Assembly: GCF_033446685.1 (NCBI RefSeq)
Contig: NZ_JAWQLY010000002.1
Coordinates: 429,884 to 493,883 of the forward strand
DNA from: Modicisalibacter sp033446685
GTDB taxonomy: Bacteria; Pseudomonadota; Gammaproteobacteria; Pseudomonadales; Halomonadaceae
Direction: 5' to 3'
DNA: 64,000 nucleotides
In this document: positions 8,347-15,749 of the stretch, one piece after another
How the letters are laid out: every line of letters begins with the position of its first letter
Position numbering within the stretch: the first letter of the stretch is position 1
Made by a program: the position numbers and the translations under genes
The notes under the pieces: model-generated
What the model saw: the letters and a program-made list of their open reading frames with translations, nothing else
Database searches by the model: none
What the model was told of the DNA's origin: nothing

Positions 8347-9594
8347 ATGGACGCACAGACCCTTATCATGGGGGGCTTCGGGCTACTGATTCTATTGGTG
8401 GCCTGGTTTCCGATCTTCATCTCGCACTTGCCGCTGACGCTACCGATGCTCTGCGTGGCGATCGGCTTCGGCGGTTTTTCGCTCCTCGGCGAGAACGGGC
8501 TGAGCCCGCGCGACTATCCAGGCACGCTGTCGGTATTGACCGAGCTGACCATCATCGTCTCGTTGGCCGGGGCGGGGCTGAGCATCGACAGGCCGTGGGC
8601 CTGGCGGCAATGGATGAATACCTGGCGTTTGCTGGGGATCGCCATGCCCTTGACGATCGCGGCCTGCGCCGCGCTGGCCGCGATCTATCTCGGCCTGCCC
8701 TGGGAGACGGCCGTGCTGATCGGTGCCGTCATCGCGCCCACCGACCCCGTGCTCGCCGCCGACGTGCGCGTAGGGCCGCCGCGCGAAGAGGCTGAAGACG
8801 AGGTGCGTTTCAGTCTGACCTCCGAGGCCGGTCTCAACGACGGGCTGGGTTTCCCCTTCACCATGCTGGCGCTCGGGCTCGCCGCGCATGGCACGCTGGG
8901 TGACTGGACCTGGCACTGGCTGGCCGTCGACGGATTGTGGCGCTGTGTCGCGGGTGTAGCCGCCGGCTGGCTCGTCGGCCGCCTGTTGGGGAACATGGTG
9001 TTTCGCCTCGGCGCGCAGACGATCGCCCGCACCGGCCAGGGTTTCGCATCGCTGGGCATCACCTTCGTCGCCTACTCCGCGGCTGAGTACATTCATGGCT
9101 ACGGCTTCATCGCCGTCTTCGTGGCGGCGCTGATGCTGCGCAGCCGCGACGACGAGTATGGCTACCATCTGCGCCTGCACGGCTTCATCGAACAGATCGA
9201 ACACCTGTTGATGATGATGCTGCTGGTGTTGTTCGGCGGCAGTCTCGCCGGGCCGTTGCTCGAGGAACTGACCTGGCCGATGGCCATCGCGGCGATAGTC
9301 GTGCTGTTCGTCATCCGTCCGCTCGCCGGCATGATCAGCCTGCTCGGCTCCCGCCTGCGAAGCTGCGAACGGGTCATCGTCAGCCTGTTCGGCATCCGCG
9401 GCGTCGGCTCGTTCTTCTACCTCGCCTATGCGACCAACATCGGCGACTTTGCCCAGATCGATGCGGCCTGGGCCTTCGTCGGTTTCATCGTGCTGCTGTC
9501 GATCTTTTCCTACGGCATGTTGTCGGCGCCCCTGATGAGCTGGCTGGATCGGCGTCAGGCGGCTCTCGCCGGGGCCGAGCAGAAACCGGGGTGA
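8347..9594 (+). CDS. CPA1-type Na+(K+)/H+ antiporter, NhaP-like
   Basis: A 415-residue integral membrane protein with about 12 hydrophobic segments. The CPA1 core motif APTDPVLAADVRVG is present, followed by FSLTSEAGLNDGLGFP, in which SEAGLND carries the conserved charged residues of the transport site. A late FGIRGVGSFFYLAYA segment also matches NhaP-type antiporters. The likely role is exchange of Na+ or K+ for H+ in salt and pH homeostasis, fitting a halophile. The ribosome binding site is weak (GATGGATTAGC), and the start sits at the end of a folded leader, which suggests translation is controlled there. The gene ends 20 bp from a truncated maiA copy. Confidence 0.9.
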   Translation: MDAQTLIMGGFGLLILLVAWFPIFISHLPLTLPMLCVAIGFGGFSLLGENGLSPRDYPGTLSVLTELTIIVSLAGAGLSIDRPWAWRQWMNTWRLLGIAMPLTIAACAALAAIYLGLPWETAVLIGAVIAPTDPVLAADVRVGPPREEAEDEVRFSLTSEAGLNDGLGFPFTMLALGLAAHGTLGDWTWHWLAVDGLWRCVAGVAAGWLVGRLLGNMVFRLGAQTIARTGQGFASLGITFVAYSAAEYIHGYGFIAVFVAALMLRSRDDEYGYHLRLHGFIEQIEHLLMMMLLVLFGGSLAGPLLEELTWPMAIAAIVVLFVIRPLAGMISLLGSRLRSCERVIVSLFGIRGVGSFFYLAYATNIGDFAQIDAAWAFVGFIVLLSIFSYGMLSAPLMSWLDRRQAALAGAEQKPG

Positions 9595-9613
9595 CGCTCC
9601 CGGGGCGGTCCCC

Positions 9614-9801
9614 TTAACGGGCATCCGGTTGCACGCCCGGCGCCGCCCGCTGGAAGGCCTCCAGCGTCTCGCAGCGCTCGGCGATGCGCCGGAGCGTCGG
9701 GTAGCCGCTCAGGTCGCACTCGAAGCGCTTGGCATTGAACACCTGCGGCACCAGGCACAGATCGGCCAGACTCGGCGCGTCGCCGTGGCAGAACGCGCCG
9801 G
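9614..9801 (-). pseudogene. maiA: truncated maiA copy, 3' end only
   Basis: This segment encodes only the last ~62 residues of maleylacetoacetate isomerase (from GAFCHGDAPSLADLCLVPQ to the stop). It is 155/157 identical to the 3' part of the intact maiA at 15750-16391. Homology stops abruptly at 9801, where unrelated sequence begins, so it has no start codon or N-terminal domain of its own. The final nine codons differ from the intact copy (ending VQPDAR instead of HQPDAT), so the two ends come from different alleles. It cannot make a working enzyme. Confidence 0.9.
9645..9801. repeat. 157-bp direct repeat, left copy (maiA 3' end)
   Basis: It matches 15781-15937 in the same orientation with two mismatches (near 9772 and 9776). 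The two copies bracket about 6 kb that carries the AraC-OCD-NhaC-DadA genes, so this is the left boundary of an inserted or recombined segment. Confidence 0.9.
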
Positions 9802-10272
9802 CGTACCGTGTCGGCAACGACCTCGCGACTGGGGCGGTACGCTCGGTATTCAGCCAGGACGTGGGGCCAGGTACGTTCAGCGTCTCCTATCCCCGGGTCG
9901 AGGCGGATTGGAATGATGCCGAGCGCGATGGTGTATCACTGATCGACACTAATAGCTCCGGCGGATTCGTCGACGTTTACGATGAGATTCACGTGTTGAT
10001 AGACATCAGCTTATCTCTGGAGTCCGGTCGATAATGTCATCTATGGGATTGAGTTGGAGCACGCGATGCGAGAAACCATGGATCATCGAGATGGCAGCGT
10101 AGACCGGATTCAGGGAAGCGTTAACTATAAATTCTCAGTCGCAGCGGGTAAGCACCAAGTGCCACGCCCTGAAGAGTGCTCGGACCAGCGTTCTATTTCG
10201 TGAGTTTCTTAAGTGTATTATTCCGGGGTAGGGACCGGTGCCATGCACTTAGGGCTGTATTGTGTCACTTTG
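9802..10272. other. scrambled AT-richer region, no recognised gene
   Basis: After the maiA fragment, G+C falls. A plus-strand frame runs on to 10034, and a 45-codon frame lies at 10066-10203 after a GGAG, but neither resembles a protein I know. It looks like decayed mobile or recombination debris. Confidence 0.4.
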
Positions 10273-10402
10273 TCATCCTAACTTGTGCGCGACCCTAAAG
10301 GTTACTTGGTTACGGTTTAGTTGCTGAATGTGATCTGGCGTCATGTGGGGATAGCGCATCGCCATATGAATGGTGTAACGGCCGAATCCAACATGGCTTT
10401 CA
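10273..10402 (-). pseudogene. relic of a tyrosine recombinase (integrase) C-terminus
   Basis: A minus-strand frame with no start codon ends at the TGA in 10273-10275. It contains HMAMRYPHMTPDHIQQL, which resembles the C-terminal active-site block of phage-type integrases (typically MRYAHLSPDHL), where the Tyr is the nucleophile. About 40 residues are readable, and no upstream catalytic Arg or His box remains. It sits inside the repeat-bounded segment and suggests that a mobile element once integrated here. The match is short, so this stays tentative. Confidence 0.45.
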
Positions 10403-10472
10403 AGGGGTGTTTAACGAGTTGATATACATTTTTAAATTTTTCAAGGAGGCGTAGAGAATCATTATTCAACTT

Positions 10473-11258
10473 TTAGTGGCGCTCCTGAGTAGGCGGGTAA
10501 CCAACGCGCCGCCGAAAGGCGCGCGAGAAACTCGAAACATCTGCGAATCCTAGGTCCATGGCGATAACACCAATGGGCCGCTGGGTATGGTGTAGCCAAT
10601 GCCTCGCCCAAAAAAGTCGACGGTTCATGACATATTGCTGAGGCGACACGCCGAACTGGCGTTGGCACAAAAGGTGGAATTGGCTCTGACCAAGATGCAA
10701 GGCGTCAGCTAACTCCGTATTGTCCGGGGGAGATGCGAGTCGCTGGTCGATAAAGCGATTCAACGCCTCTACGGAGAGTCTCTGACGCTGCATGGCTCCC
10801 TTATAGACATCGTCCACCAGCTGGCTGAACTGACTCACGAACAGCATGGCCAACTGATGATTGACCAGGCGTGTTCGCTTCTCATCGCTGGCTGCTTTTA
10901 CCTGCGTCGTCGCGAATTCCACCAGGGGAAGCAGTGTTGGAGGCAAGCTGAGCGTACGAGGTTCGGCAAACAGCGATTCGCGTAGGTCTAGCGCACAACT
11001 CTCTTCCAAGGAGGCCAGGCAGGGATCGGCGGCATCAAGATCGATCACGAAAACCTCGCACTCGGCCTGGCGGCCCAGATAGGAGTGAGGTTCCCCGGAA
11101 GGCAAGATGGCGGCTTGGCCCAGCACTAAACGGCCACCCCCGTGCGTAAACTCATAATCCATGGCGCCATGCCAGCCCAACATCAGTTGCGGAGCGTCGT
11201 GACAATGTTCGCCTGACGTGCGAGCAATCGGATTGCATCGAGCCTGAGTCTGCTGCAT
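10473..11258 (-). CDS. AraC-family transcriptional regulator
   Basis: A 261-residue protein. The N-terminal ~135 residues form a cupin-like effector domain (HCHDAPQLMLGWHG, then ILPSGEPHSYLGRQ). The C-terminal ~100 residues are the double helix-turn-helix of AraC/XylS proteins, with LADALHLGQSQFHLLCQRQFG and IAMDLGFADVSSFSRAFRRRVG. I chose the ATG at 11258 over a TTG at 11321, because the longer start would run across the direct-repeat operator at 11283-11315. It is divergent from the OCD-NhaC-DadA operon and is the obvious activator of that operon. The likely inducer is the amino acid the operon degrades. Confidence 0.85.
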   Translation of the reverse strand: MQQTQARCNPIARTSGEHCHDAPQLMLGWHGAMDYEFTHGGGRLVLGQAAILPSGEPHSYLGRQAECEVFVIDLDAADPCLASLEESCALDLRESLFAEPRTLSLPPTLLPLVEFATTQVKAASDEKRTRLVNHQLAMLFVSQFSQLVDDVYKGAMQRQRLSVEALNRFIDQRLASPPDNTELADALHLGQSQFHLLCQRQFGVSPQQYVMNRRLFWARHWLHHTQRPIGVIAMDLGFADVSSFSRAFRRRVGYPPTQERH

Positions 11259-11282
11259 GAGCCTGTTACCGGAAGGGTGGCA

Positions 11283-11315
11283 TTGCGGAGCCTGAGTCAA
11301 CGCTTGCGGAGCCTG
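11283..11315. promoter_or_regulatory. AraC-type operator, two 12-bp direct repeats 21 bp apart
   Basis: TTGCGGAGCCTG occurs at 11283-11294 and again, without mismatch, at 11304-11315. Direct repeats two helical turns apart are the typical site for an AraC-family activator. They lie just upstream of where the -35 of the divergent operon would be (a -10-like TAGACT is at 11343-11348), the class II arrangement. Confidence 0.75.
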
Positions 11316-11378
11316 GAGCAATAGAACCGACCGTAAGCCTCATAGACTGGCCTCTGGCACAATTAAAAAGAGGTTGAC

Positions 11379-12335
11379 ATGTTTCTCAATGCCGAACAAG
11401 TGACCCAGGCGCTGCCTTGGGATGCCATGGTCGAGGCGCTGGACGCTGTCTTCACTCGTACCGTTCATTCTCCGGTGCGTCACCACCACCATATGCACGT
11501 TCCTGGCGATCCGGATGCCACCCTGCTGCTTATGCCCGCTTGGATCGAAGGCCAGTACCTTGGCGTCAAGCAGGTAAACGTATTTCCCGGCAACAGTGCC
11601 AGGGGGGAACCCGGACTCAGCAGCCACTACCTGTTGAGCTGCGCTCGTACCGGCCGCCACCTGGCGCAACTGGACGGTAACGAATTGACAGCGCGTCGCA
11701 CGGCAGGCGCTTCCGCACTGGCTGCACGTTATCTGGCCCGGGAGGATGCCAGGGAATTGCTGATGGTCGGGGCAGGGCGCATGGGCCACCGGCTGATTCC
11801 TGCACACCGAGCCATTCGACCGATCGAGCGGGTGCGGGTCTGGGACATTCGTGAATCTTCTGCGCAAGCGCTGGTTGAAGAACTCGTCGCCGAGGGAATC
11901 GATGCTCAGGTAATTCCCTCAGATGGCTTGGCCGAGGCCGTAGGACGTGCCGATATCATCAGTTGCGCCACGCTCAGTCGGGAACCACTGATTCGAGGGG
12001 AATGGCTGTCACCCGGGACCCATGTGGACCTGGTCGGCAGTTTTACACCGCAGATGCGCGAAGCCGATGACGAAGTCATGCGCCGGGGCGCGATCTTCGT
12101 GGATACGCGTGCCGGGGCGTTGAGCGAAACCGGCGACCTGATCGATCCGCTGGCTAGTGGTGTCATTACCGAAGCGGATATTCTTGCCGATTTCCCCGAT
12201 CTTTGCGGCGTCAGACATGCCGGACGCCCTGCTCTGGCCGACGCCGACCGAGCCATTACCGTCTTCAAGTCGGTCGGTGCCTCCATTGAGGATCTGGCTG
12301 CTGCTATTGCTGCCTTTGAGAGAAGCACTGGCTGA
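11379..12335 (+). CDS. ornithine cyclodeaminase / mu-crystallin family enzyme, probable ketimine reductase
   Basis: A 318-residue protein of the OCD/mu-crystallin family. It has the substrate-binding lysine region YLGVKQVNVFPGN, the family block DGNELTARRTAGASALAARYLA, the NAD(P)-binding VGAGRMG, and the late HVDLVGSFTPQMREAD segment. Family members include ornithine cyclodeaminase, alanine dehydrogenase and delta1-pyrroline/piperideine-2-carboxylate reductases. With a D-amino-acid-dehydrogenase-like oxidase in the same operon, the ketimine reductase role is the most economical reading. The AAAGAGG site gives a clear start. It is first in the three-gene operon (64 bp before nhaC). Confidence 0.8.
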   Translation: MFLNAEQVTQALPWDAMVEALDAVFTRTVHSPVRHHHHMHVPGDPDATLLLMPAWIEGQYLGVKQVNVFPGNSARGEPGLSSHYLLSCARTGRHLAQLDGNELTARRTAGASALAARYLAREDARELLMVGAGRMGHRLIPAHRAIRPIERVRVWDIRESSAQALVEELVAEGIDAQVIPSDGLAEAVGRADIISCATLSREPLIRGEWLSPGTHVDLVGSFTPQMREADDEVMRRGAIFVDTRAGALSETGDLIDPLASGVITEADILADFPDLCGVRHAGRPALADADRAITVFKSVGASIEDLAAAIAAFERSTG

Positions 12336-12399
12336 TCGCGACGATTACCGCCGATCAAAGACGTAAACAAAACAATGCCAATATAAGTGACGACTAACC

Positions 12400-13923
12400 A
12401 TGAAAAATGACTCCGAGGCGGTTGCGCTTCCATCGCTTGGCATGGCATTGCTGCCGATCGTATTGACGATCGGGCTGCTGGCCATTCAATTGTTCTATTA
12501 TGACGATTTCACGCCTCATATTCCGTTGGCGCTGGGCGCGGCCATTGCCGCCATCTTCGGTTGGAGCCGAGGCTATCGCTGGAAGGAGATGGAGGCCGGC
12601 GGTTTCAAACTCCTACACGTAGCGATGCCGGCGGTCGCCACGCTGGTCGTGGTCGGTATGCTGATCGGTGTACTGATTGCTAGCGGCACCGTACCGACCC
12701 TGATCTACTTCGGGCTCGAGCTTCTCAGCCCGCAGTGGTTTCTGGCCGCCACTATGCTGATGTGTGCCGTGGTGTCGCTGGTGGTCGGTTCCTCCTGGAC
12801 CACCGTCGGTACGGTAGGGCTAGCGCTGATGGGTATCGGCGTCGCATTGGAGATACCGGTGTACTGGACAGCGGGCGCTATCGTCTCTGGTGCCTTTTTT
12901 GGTGACAAGATGTCGCCGCTCTCGGATACCACCAACCTCTCTCCGGCAGTCACCGAAACCAATATATTCGATCACATCAGGAATATGTTGCCGACCACCG
13001 TACCGGCAATGCTGATAGCGTTGGTGATCTACGCATGGGCGGGAGGCGCCGATCACGCCGGTGCAGGCTCGCTTGAGCGCATCGTGAATATTCGCGAGGG
13101 GCTAGGCGCCACCTTCCATCTGGGTTTCTGGCAGCTGATTCCGCTGCTGATCATCCTGACTCTGGCCTTTCTGAAGGTGGCGCCCATTCCAGCACTGTTT
13201 ACGGCTACTTGTCTGGGCGGCGTGATCGCCATACTGACCCAGAACGCATCTTTCCATGATGTGCTGACCTACGCTCACAGCGGCTATACCGTCGAGACCG
13301 GCGTGGGGCCGCTGGATAGCCTGCTCAACCGTGGTGGGGTCACCTCCATGACCTGGGTAGTCACGCTGATCATTTTTGCGTTGGTATTCGGCGGTATTCT
13401 TGAGAGGACCCGTTGCCTTGAGAAAGTGGTAACGGCCATCACCGAGAAGGCGCGCAGTTTCAGGGCGCTGCAGACCAGTGCAGTGCTCACGCCGATTTTC
13501 GTCAATGCCATTGCCGGCGATGTCTATCTTTCCATTGCCTTGCCGGGGCGTATGTACGTCAGCGCCTATGATCGTCTGGGCTACTCACGACTCAACCTCT
13601 CTCGCGCCATCGAAGAGGGCGGCACGTTGGTGTCCCCCCTCATTCCTTGGAACGTGGGGGGCGCCTTCGTGATGACCACGCTGGGGCTTACGGTCGGCGA
13701 CGGCGATCTGAGCGCACTGCTCTATATTCCGCTTGCCTTTGCCTGCTGGCTCTCGCCGCTGCTGAGCATCATCTACGCCCAGTTCGGCCTGTTCTCCTAC
13801 AAGGCGGATCCGCAAAAGCGTCCCAACAGCGACCAGCCCGCACGGCTATCCTCGCAAGTAGACGCCGAAGGGCCGATACCGTCTCGCGATGAGAACATTG
13901 CACTTGAGAATTCGGGTATATAA
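12400..13923 (+). CDS. nhaC: NhaC-family Na+/H+ (or Na+/solute) antiporter
   Basis: A 507-residue membrane protein with about 11-12 hydrophobic helices. The NhaC hallmark FFGDKMSPLSDTTNLSPA is intact near residues 167-184. NhaC members are either pure Na+/H+ antiporters or Na+-coupled substrate exchangers (MleN type). Its place between an amino acid reductase and an amino acid dehydrogenase suggests it moves the operon's substrate or balances the Na+ brought in with it. Its TAA stop overlaps the next start codon by one base (TAATG at 13921-13925), so the two are translationally coupled. Confidence 0.85.
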   Translation: MKNDSEAVALPSLGMALLPIVLTIGLLAIQLFYYDDFTPHIPLALGAAIAAIFGWSRGYRWKEMEAGGFKLLHVAMPAVATLVVVGMLIGVLIASGTVPTLIYFGLELLSPQWFLAATMLMCAVVSLVVGSSWTTVGTVGLALMGIGVALEIPVYWTAGAIVSGAFFGDKMSPLSDTTNLSPAVTETNIFDHIRNMLPTTVPAMLIALVIYAWAGGADHAGAGSLERIVNIREGLGATFHLGFWQLIPLLIILTLAFLKVAPIPALFTATCLGGVIAILTQNASFHDVLTYAHSGYTVETGVGPLDSLLNRGGVTSMTWVVTLIIFALVFGGILERTRCLEKVVTAITEKARSFRALQTSAVLTPIFVNAIAGDVYLSIALPGRMYVSAYDRLGYSRLNLSRAIEEGGTLVSPLIPWNVGGAFVMTTLGLTVGDGDLSALLYIPLAFACWLSPLLSIIYAQFGLFSYKADPQKRPNSDQPARLSSQVDAEGPIPSRDENIALENSGI

Positions 13924-15191
13924 TGACTGCCAAGGCATATTCACTCCGCCCCGACGTCGTTGTCGTCGGAGCAGGCCTTATTGGCATGACCAGTGCCCTG
14001 AAGCTCCGCCAGGAGGGGCTTCGGGTACTGGTGCTCGATCGCGACGAGCCTGGCAAGGGGGCCTCCTTCGGGAATGCGGGCTATCTGGCCACCGAATTGG
14101 TCAACCCGCTCTCGACCCCAAATACCCTACGTAGGGCGCCAGAGCTATTGCTTGATCCCCATGGCCCACTGGTACTGCCGCCGCGCTATCTACCATCGCT
14201 GATGCCTTGGCTTTGGCGCTTTACACTGGCTGCACGCAAAAAAGCAGTCGGTCAGGGCCAGCGCGCCCTGGCCGCGCTAAACGCTCAAGCACTGGGAGCC
14301 TGGCAACGCTGTCTAGACGGTATCGGCGCCCAGGATGAACTGATCGCCTCAGGCTATCTGATGGTATGGGAAAAGCCGAACGCGCTGGATCAGGCGCGCC
14401 GGCATCAGGCGCGCCTCAACGAGTATGGCATCGATGCAGAACTGCTCGACGCCAACGCCGTGCAGACGCGAGATAGCGGTCTGAGCCGCAGCATCCATCA
14501 CGCCCTGCTCTTTCCTAACGCCCATCAGGTCAGCGATCCTTATCGGGTAGTGCAGCGTCTGGTTGAAGCATTCAGAAAGGCAGGTGGCGAGATCGATTGC
14601 GAAAGTGTCGAGCAAATCGACGCCACCCACGAAGGCGTGACGATAACCACCGATCAGCGCCGTATCGAGGCGGGCCGTGTAGTCATTGCCACCGGTGCGT
14701 GGAGCAGCCGGCTTGCCGAGCAGTTGGGCCTGAAGATTCCGCTGGAGAGCGAAAGCGGCCATCACCTGACGCTCTCGGATCGTATAGGCGCGCTACGTCA
14801 GCCCATTGGCTCGGCCGAACGCAACGTAGTATTGACGCCCATGCAGTGCGGTCTGCGGGCGGTGGGGTTTTCCGAATTGGGCGGGCTGGCGCTCAAGCCC
14901 AACCCCAAACGCTCGCGTACGCTCAAGCATCATGTATCGGCACTGTTGAGCGATAATGTTGGTGTTGAGAAGGCCCGGGACTGGATGGGGTTTCGTCCCA
15001 CATTGCCTGACTCCCTGCCGGTTATCGGCAAACACCCGCGTCATCCCCAAGTACAGTTCGCCTTCGGCCACCAGCACTTGGGGCTGACTCAAGCAGCGAT
15101 TACGGCGGAGCTTGTTGCCGATCAGCTGATGGGTCGTGCTCCGGATATCGACCTGACGCCTTTCCGAGCAGGTCGTTTCGAGCGTGCCTGA
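13923..15191 (+). CDS. FAD-dependent D-amino-acid dehydrogenase-like oxidoreductase (DadA family)
   Basis: A 422-residue flavoprotein. The N-terminal FAD-binding motif VVGAGLIGMTSALKLRQEG is followed by the DadA-like stretch GASFGNAGYLATELVNPLS. A mid-protein GAWSSRLAEQLGLKIPLESE and a C-terminal GFRPTLPDSLPVIG, then FGHQHLGLTQA, complete the DAAO/DadA pattern. By family it oxidises a D-amino or cyclic secondary amine acid to the imine, with electrons going to the respiratory chain. The product could then be reduced by the OCD-family enzyme two genes upstream. It is the last gene of the operon, coupled to nhaC. Confidence 0.85.
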   Translation: MTAKAYSLRPDVVVVGAGLIGMTSALKLRQEGLRVLVLDRDEPGKGASFGNAGYLATELVNPLSTPNTLRRAPELLLDPHGPLVLPPRYLPSLMPWLWRFTLAARKKAVGQGQRALAALNAQALGAWQRCLDGIGAQDELIASGYLMVWEKPNALDQARRHQARLNEYGIDAELLDANAVQTRDSGLSRSIHHALLFPNAHQVSDPYRVVQRLVEAFRKAGGEIDCESVEQIDATHEGVTITTDQRRIEAGRVVIATGAWSSRLAEQLGLKIPLESESGHHLTLSDRIGALRQPIGSAERNVVLTPMQCGLRAVGFSELGGLALKPNPKRSRTLKHHVSALLSDNVGVEKARDWMGFRPTLPDSLPVIGKHPRHPQVQFAFGHQHLGLTQAAITAELVADQLMGRAPDIDLTPFRAGRFERA

Positions 15192-15449
15192 GTTGCGGAG
15201 AATATAGAAACCAATAGGAGCGTCAATGCACCTATGGAGCGCCTGTTTCGAAGCTCGAAGAGCGAATGGGTTCCTGCCTTGAGTTATCCGAGCATTCACG
15301 ATGCCAGAAAACATCGGTGAGTAGCTGAGAGAGTCGCCGGCGAACCGGCGATGGACGAGTATCAAGGAGTCAGGGCTTGGTCGTGAGGGCTCCAAATATG
15401 GGCTCGATGATTATCTAGAAATCAAATATATCTGTATGGGGAATCTAGA

Positions 15450-15593
15450 TATCTGACCAGATTTTTTTCCCAGACCCTGCTTGGACCGGTGTTCTTCGAG
15501 TTCATTTAACGCAAGGACGAGGACGGCTTTGGTGAGGGCGATTTCAAGGCGCTCTTCGAATCGGTCGAACGCGATCAGGTTCGCCGTGGGTAG
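15450..15593 (+). pseudogene. hpd: relic of hpd, 4-hydroxyphenylpyruvate dioxygenase, 3' end
   Basis: One plus-strand frame reads QTLLGPVFFEFI, stop, then RKDEDGFGEGDFKALFES followed by VERDQVRRG and a stop at 15591. This is the C-terminal signature of HPPD; FFEFI carries the third iron-ligand glutamate. The in-frame TAA at 15507-15509 stands where HPPD has a Gln codon, so one base change could explain it. Nothing upstream of about 15450 matches the rest of the roughly 350-residue enzyme. The gene was therefore cut off by the insertion of the amino acid module and has since decayed. It is convergent with maiA, which fits an original hpd-maiA-fahA-hmgA locus. Confidence 0.8.
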
Positions 15594-15641
15594 TCGAGGC
15601 CAACGACTGACCGGTTAGCCTGATGCTACTGTGGCTTACTT

Positions 15642-15682
15642 CAGCCCCTTAGCATTCATACCATTCATACGATAAGGGGCTG
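15642..15682. repeat. inverted repeat with 10-bp arms
   Basis: CAGCCCCTTA (15642-15651) and TAAGGGGCTG (15673-15682) are exact inverted copies around a 21-base centre that contains two near-identical CATTCATAC units. The structure suits either a recombinase attachment site or a weak terminator for maiA. There is no T-tract. Confidence 0.5.
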
Positions 15683-15749
15683 ACTGCGTCAGAGAACTCT
15701 ACATCAATGGGACTGCAGGCCCTGACTTGTGCAGTTGCTTTGCCATGTC

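Larger units (their letters stand above)
15194..15749. other. 556-bp scarred intergenic region
   Basis: It holds the hpd relic (15450-15593), a tight hairpin TCGCCGG-CGAA-CCGGCGA at 15334-15351 with no T-tract, and a larger inverted repeat at 15642-15682. An 18-codon frame starts at 15225 after AGGAG but resembles nothing. No intact gene is seen. Confidence 0.6.

Noticed and set aside
9729..10034. Plus-strand frame crossing the end of the left repeat
   Set aside because: Its first third is antisense to the maiA fragment, and the rest matches nothing I know; it has no ribosome binding site.
10066..10203. 45-codon frame with a GGAG upstream
   Set aside because: Low-complexity hydrophilic sequence in a decayed region with no recognisable family; kept only as a note.
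15334..15351. Tight hairpin as terminator of the DadA operon
   Set aside because: The 7-bp stem with CGAA loop is perfect, but no T-run follows and it lies 140 bp past the stop codon. It was noted in the region entry but not called.
15450..15470. Frameshift in a T-run within the hpd relic
   Set aside because: The frame can be read straight through TATCTGACCAGA and the seven T without a shift, so a frameshift is not needed; the clear defect is the TAA at 15507.
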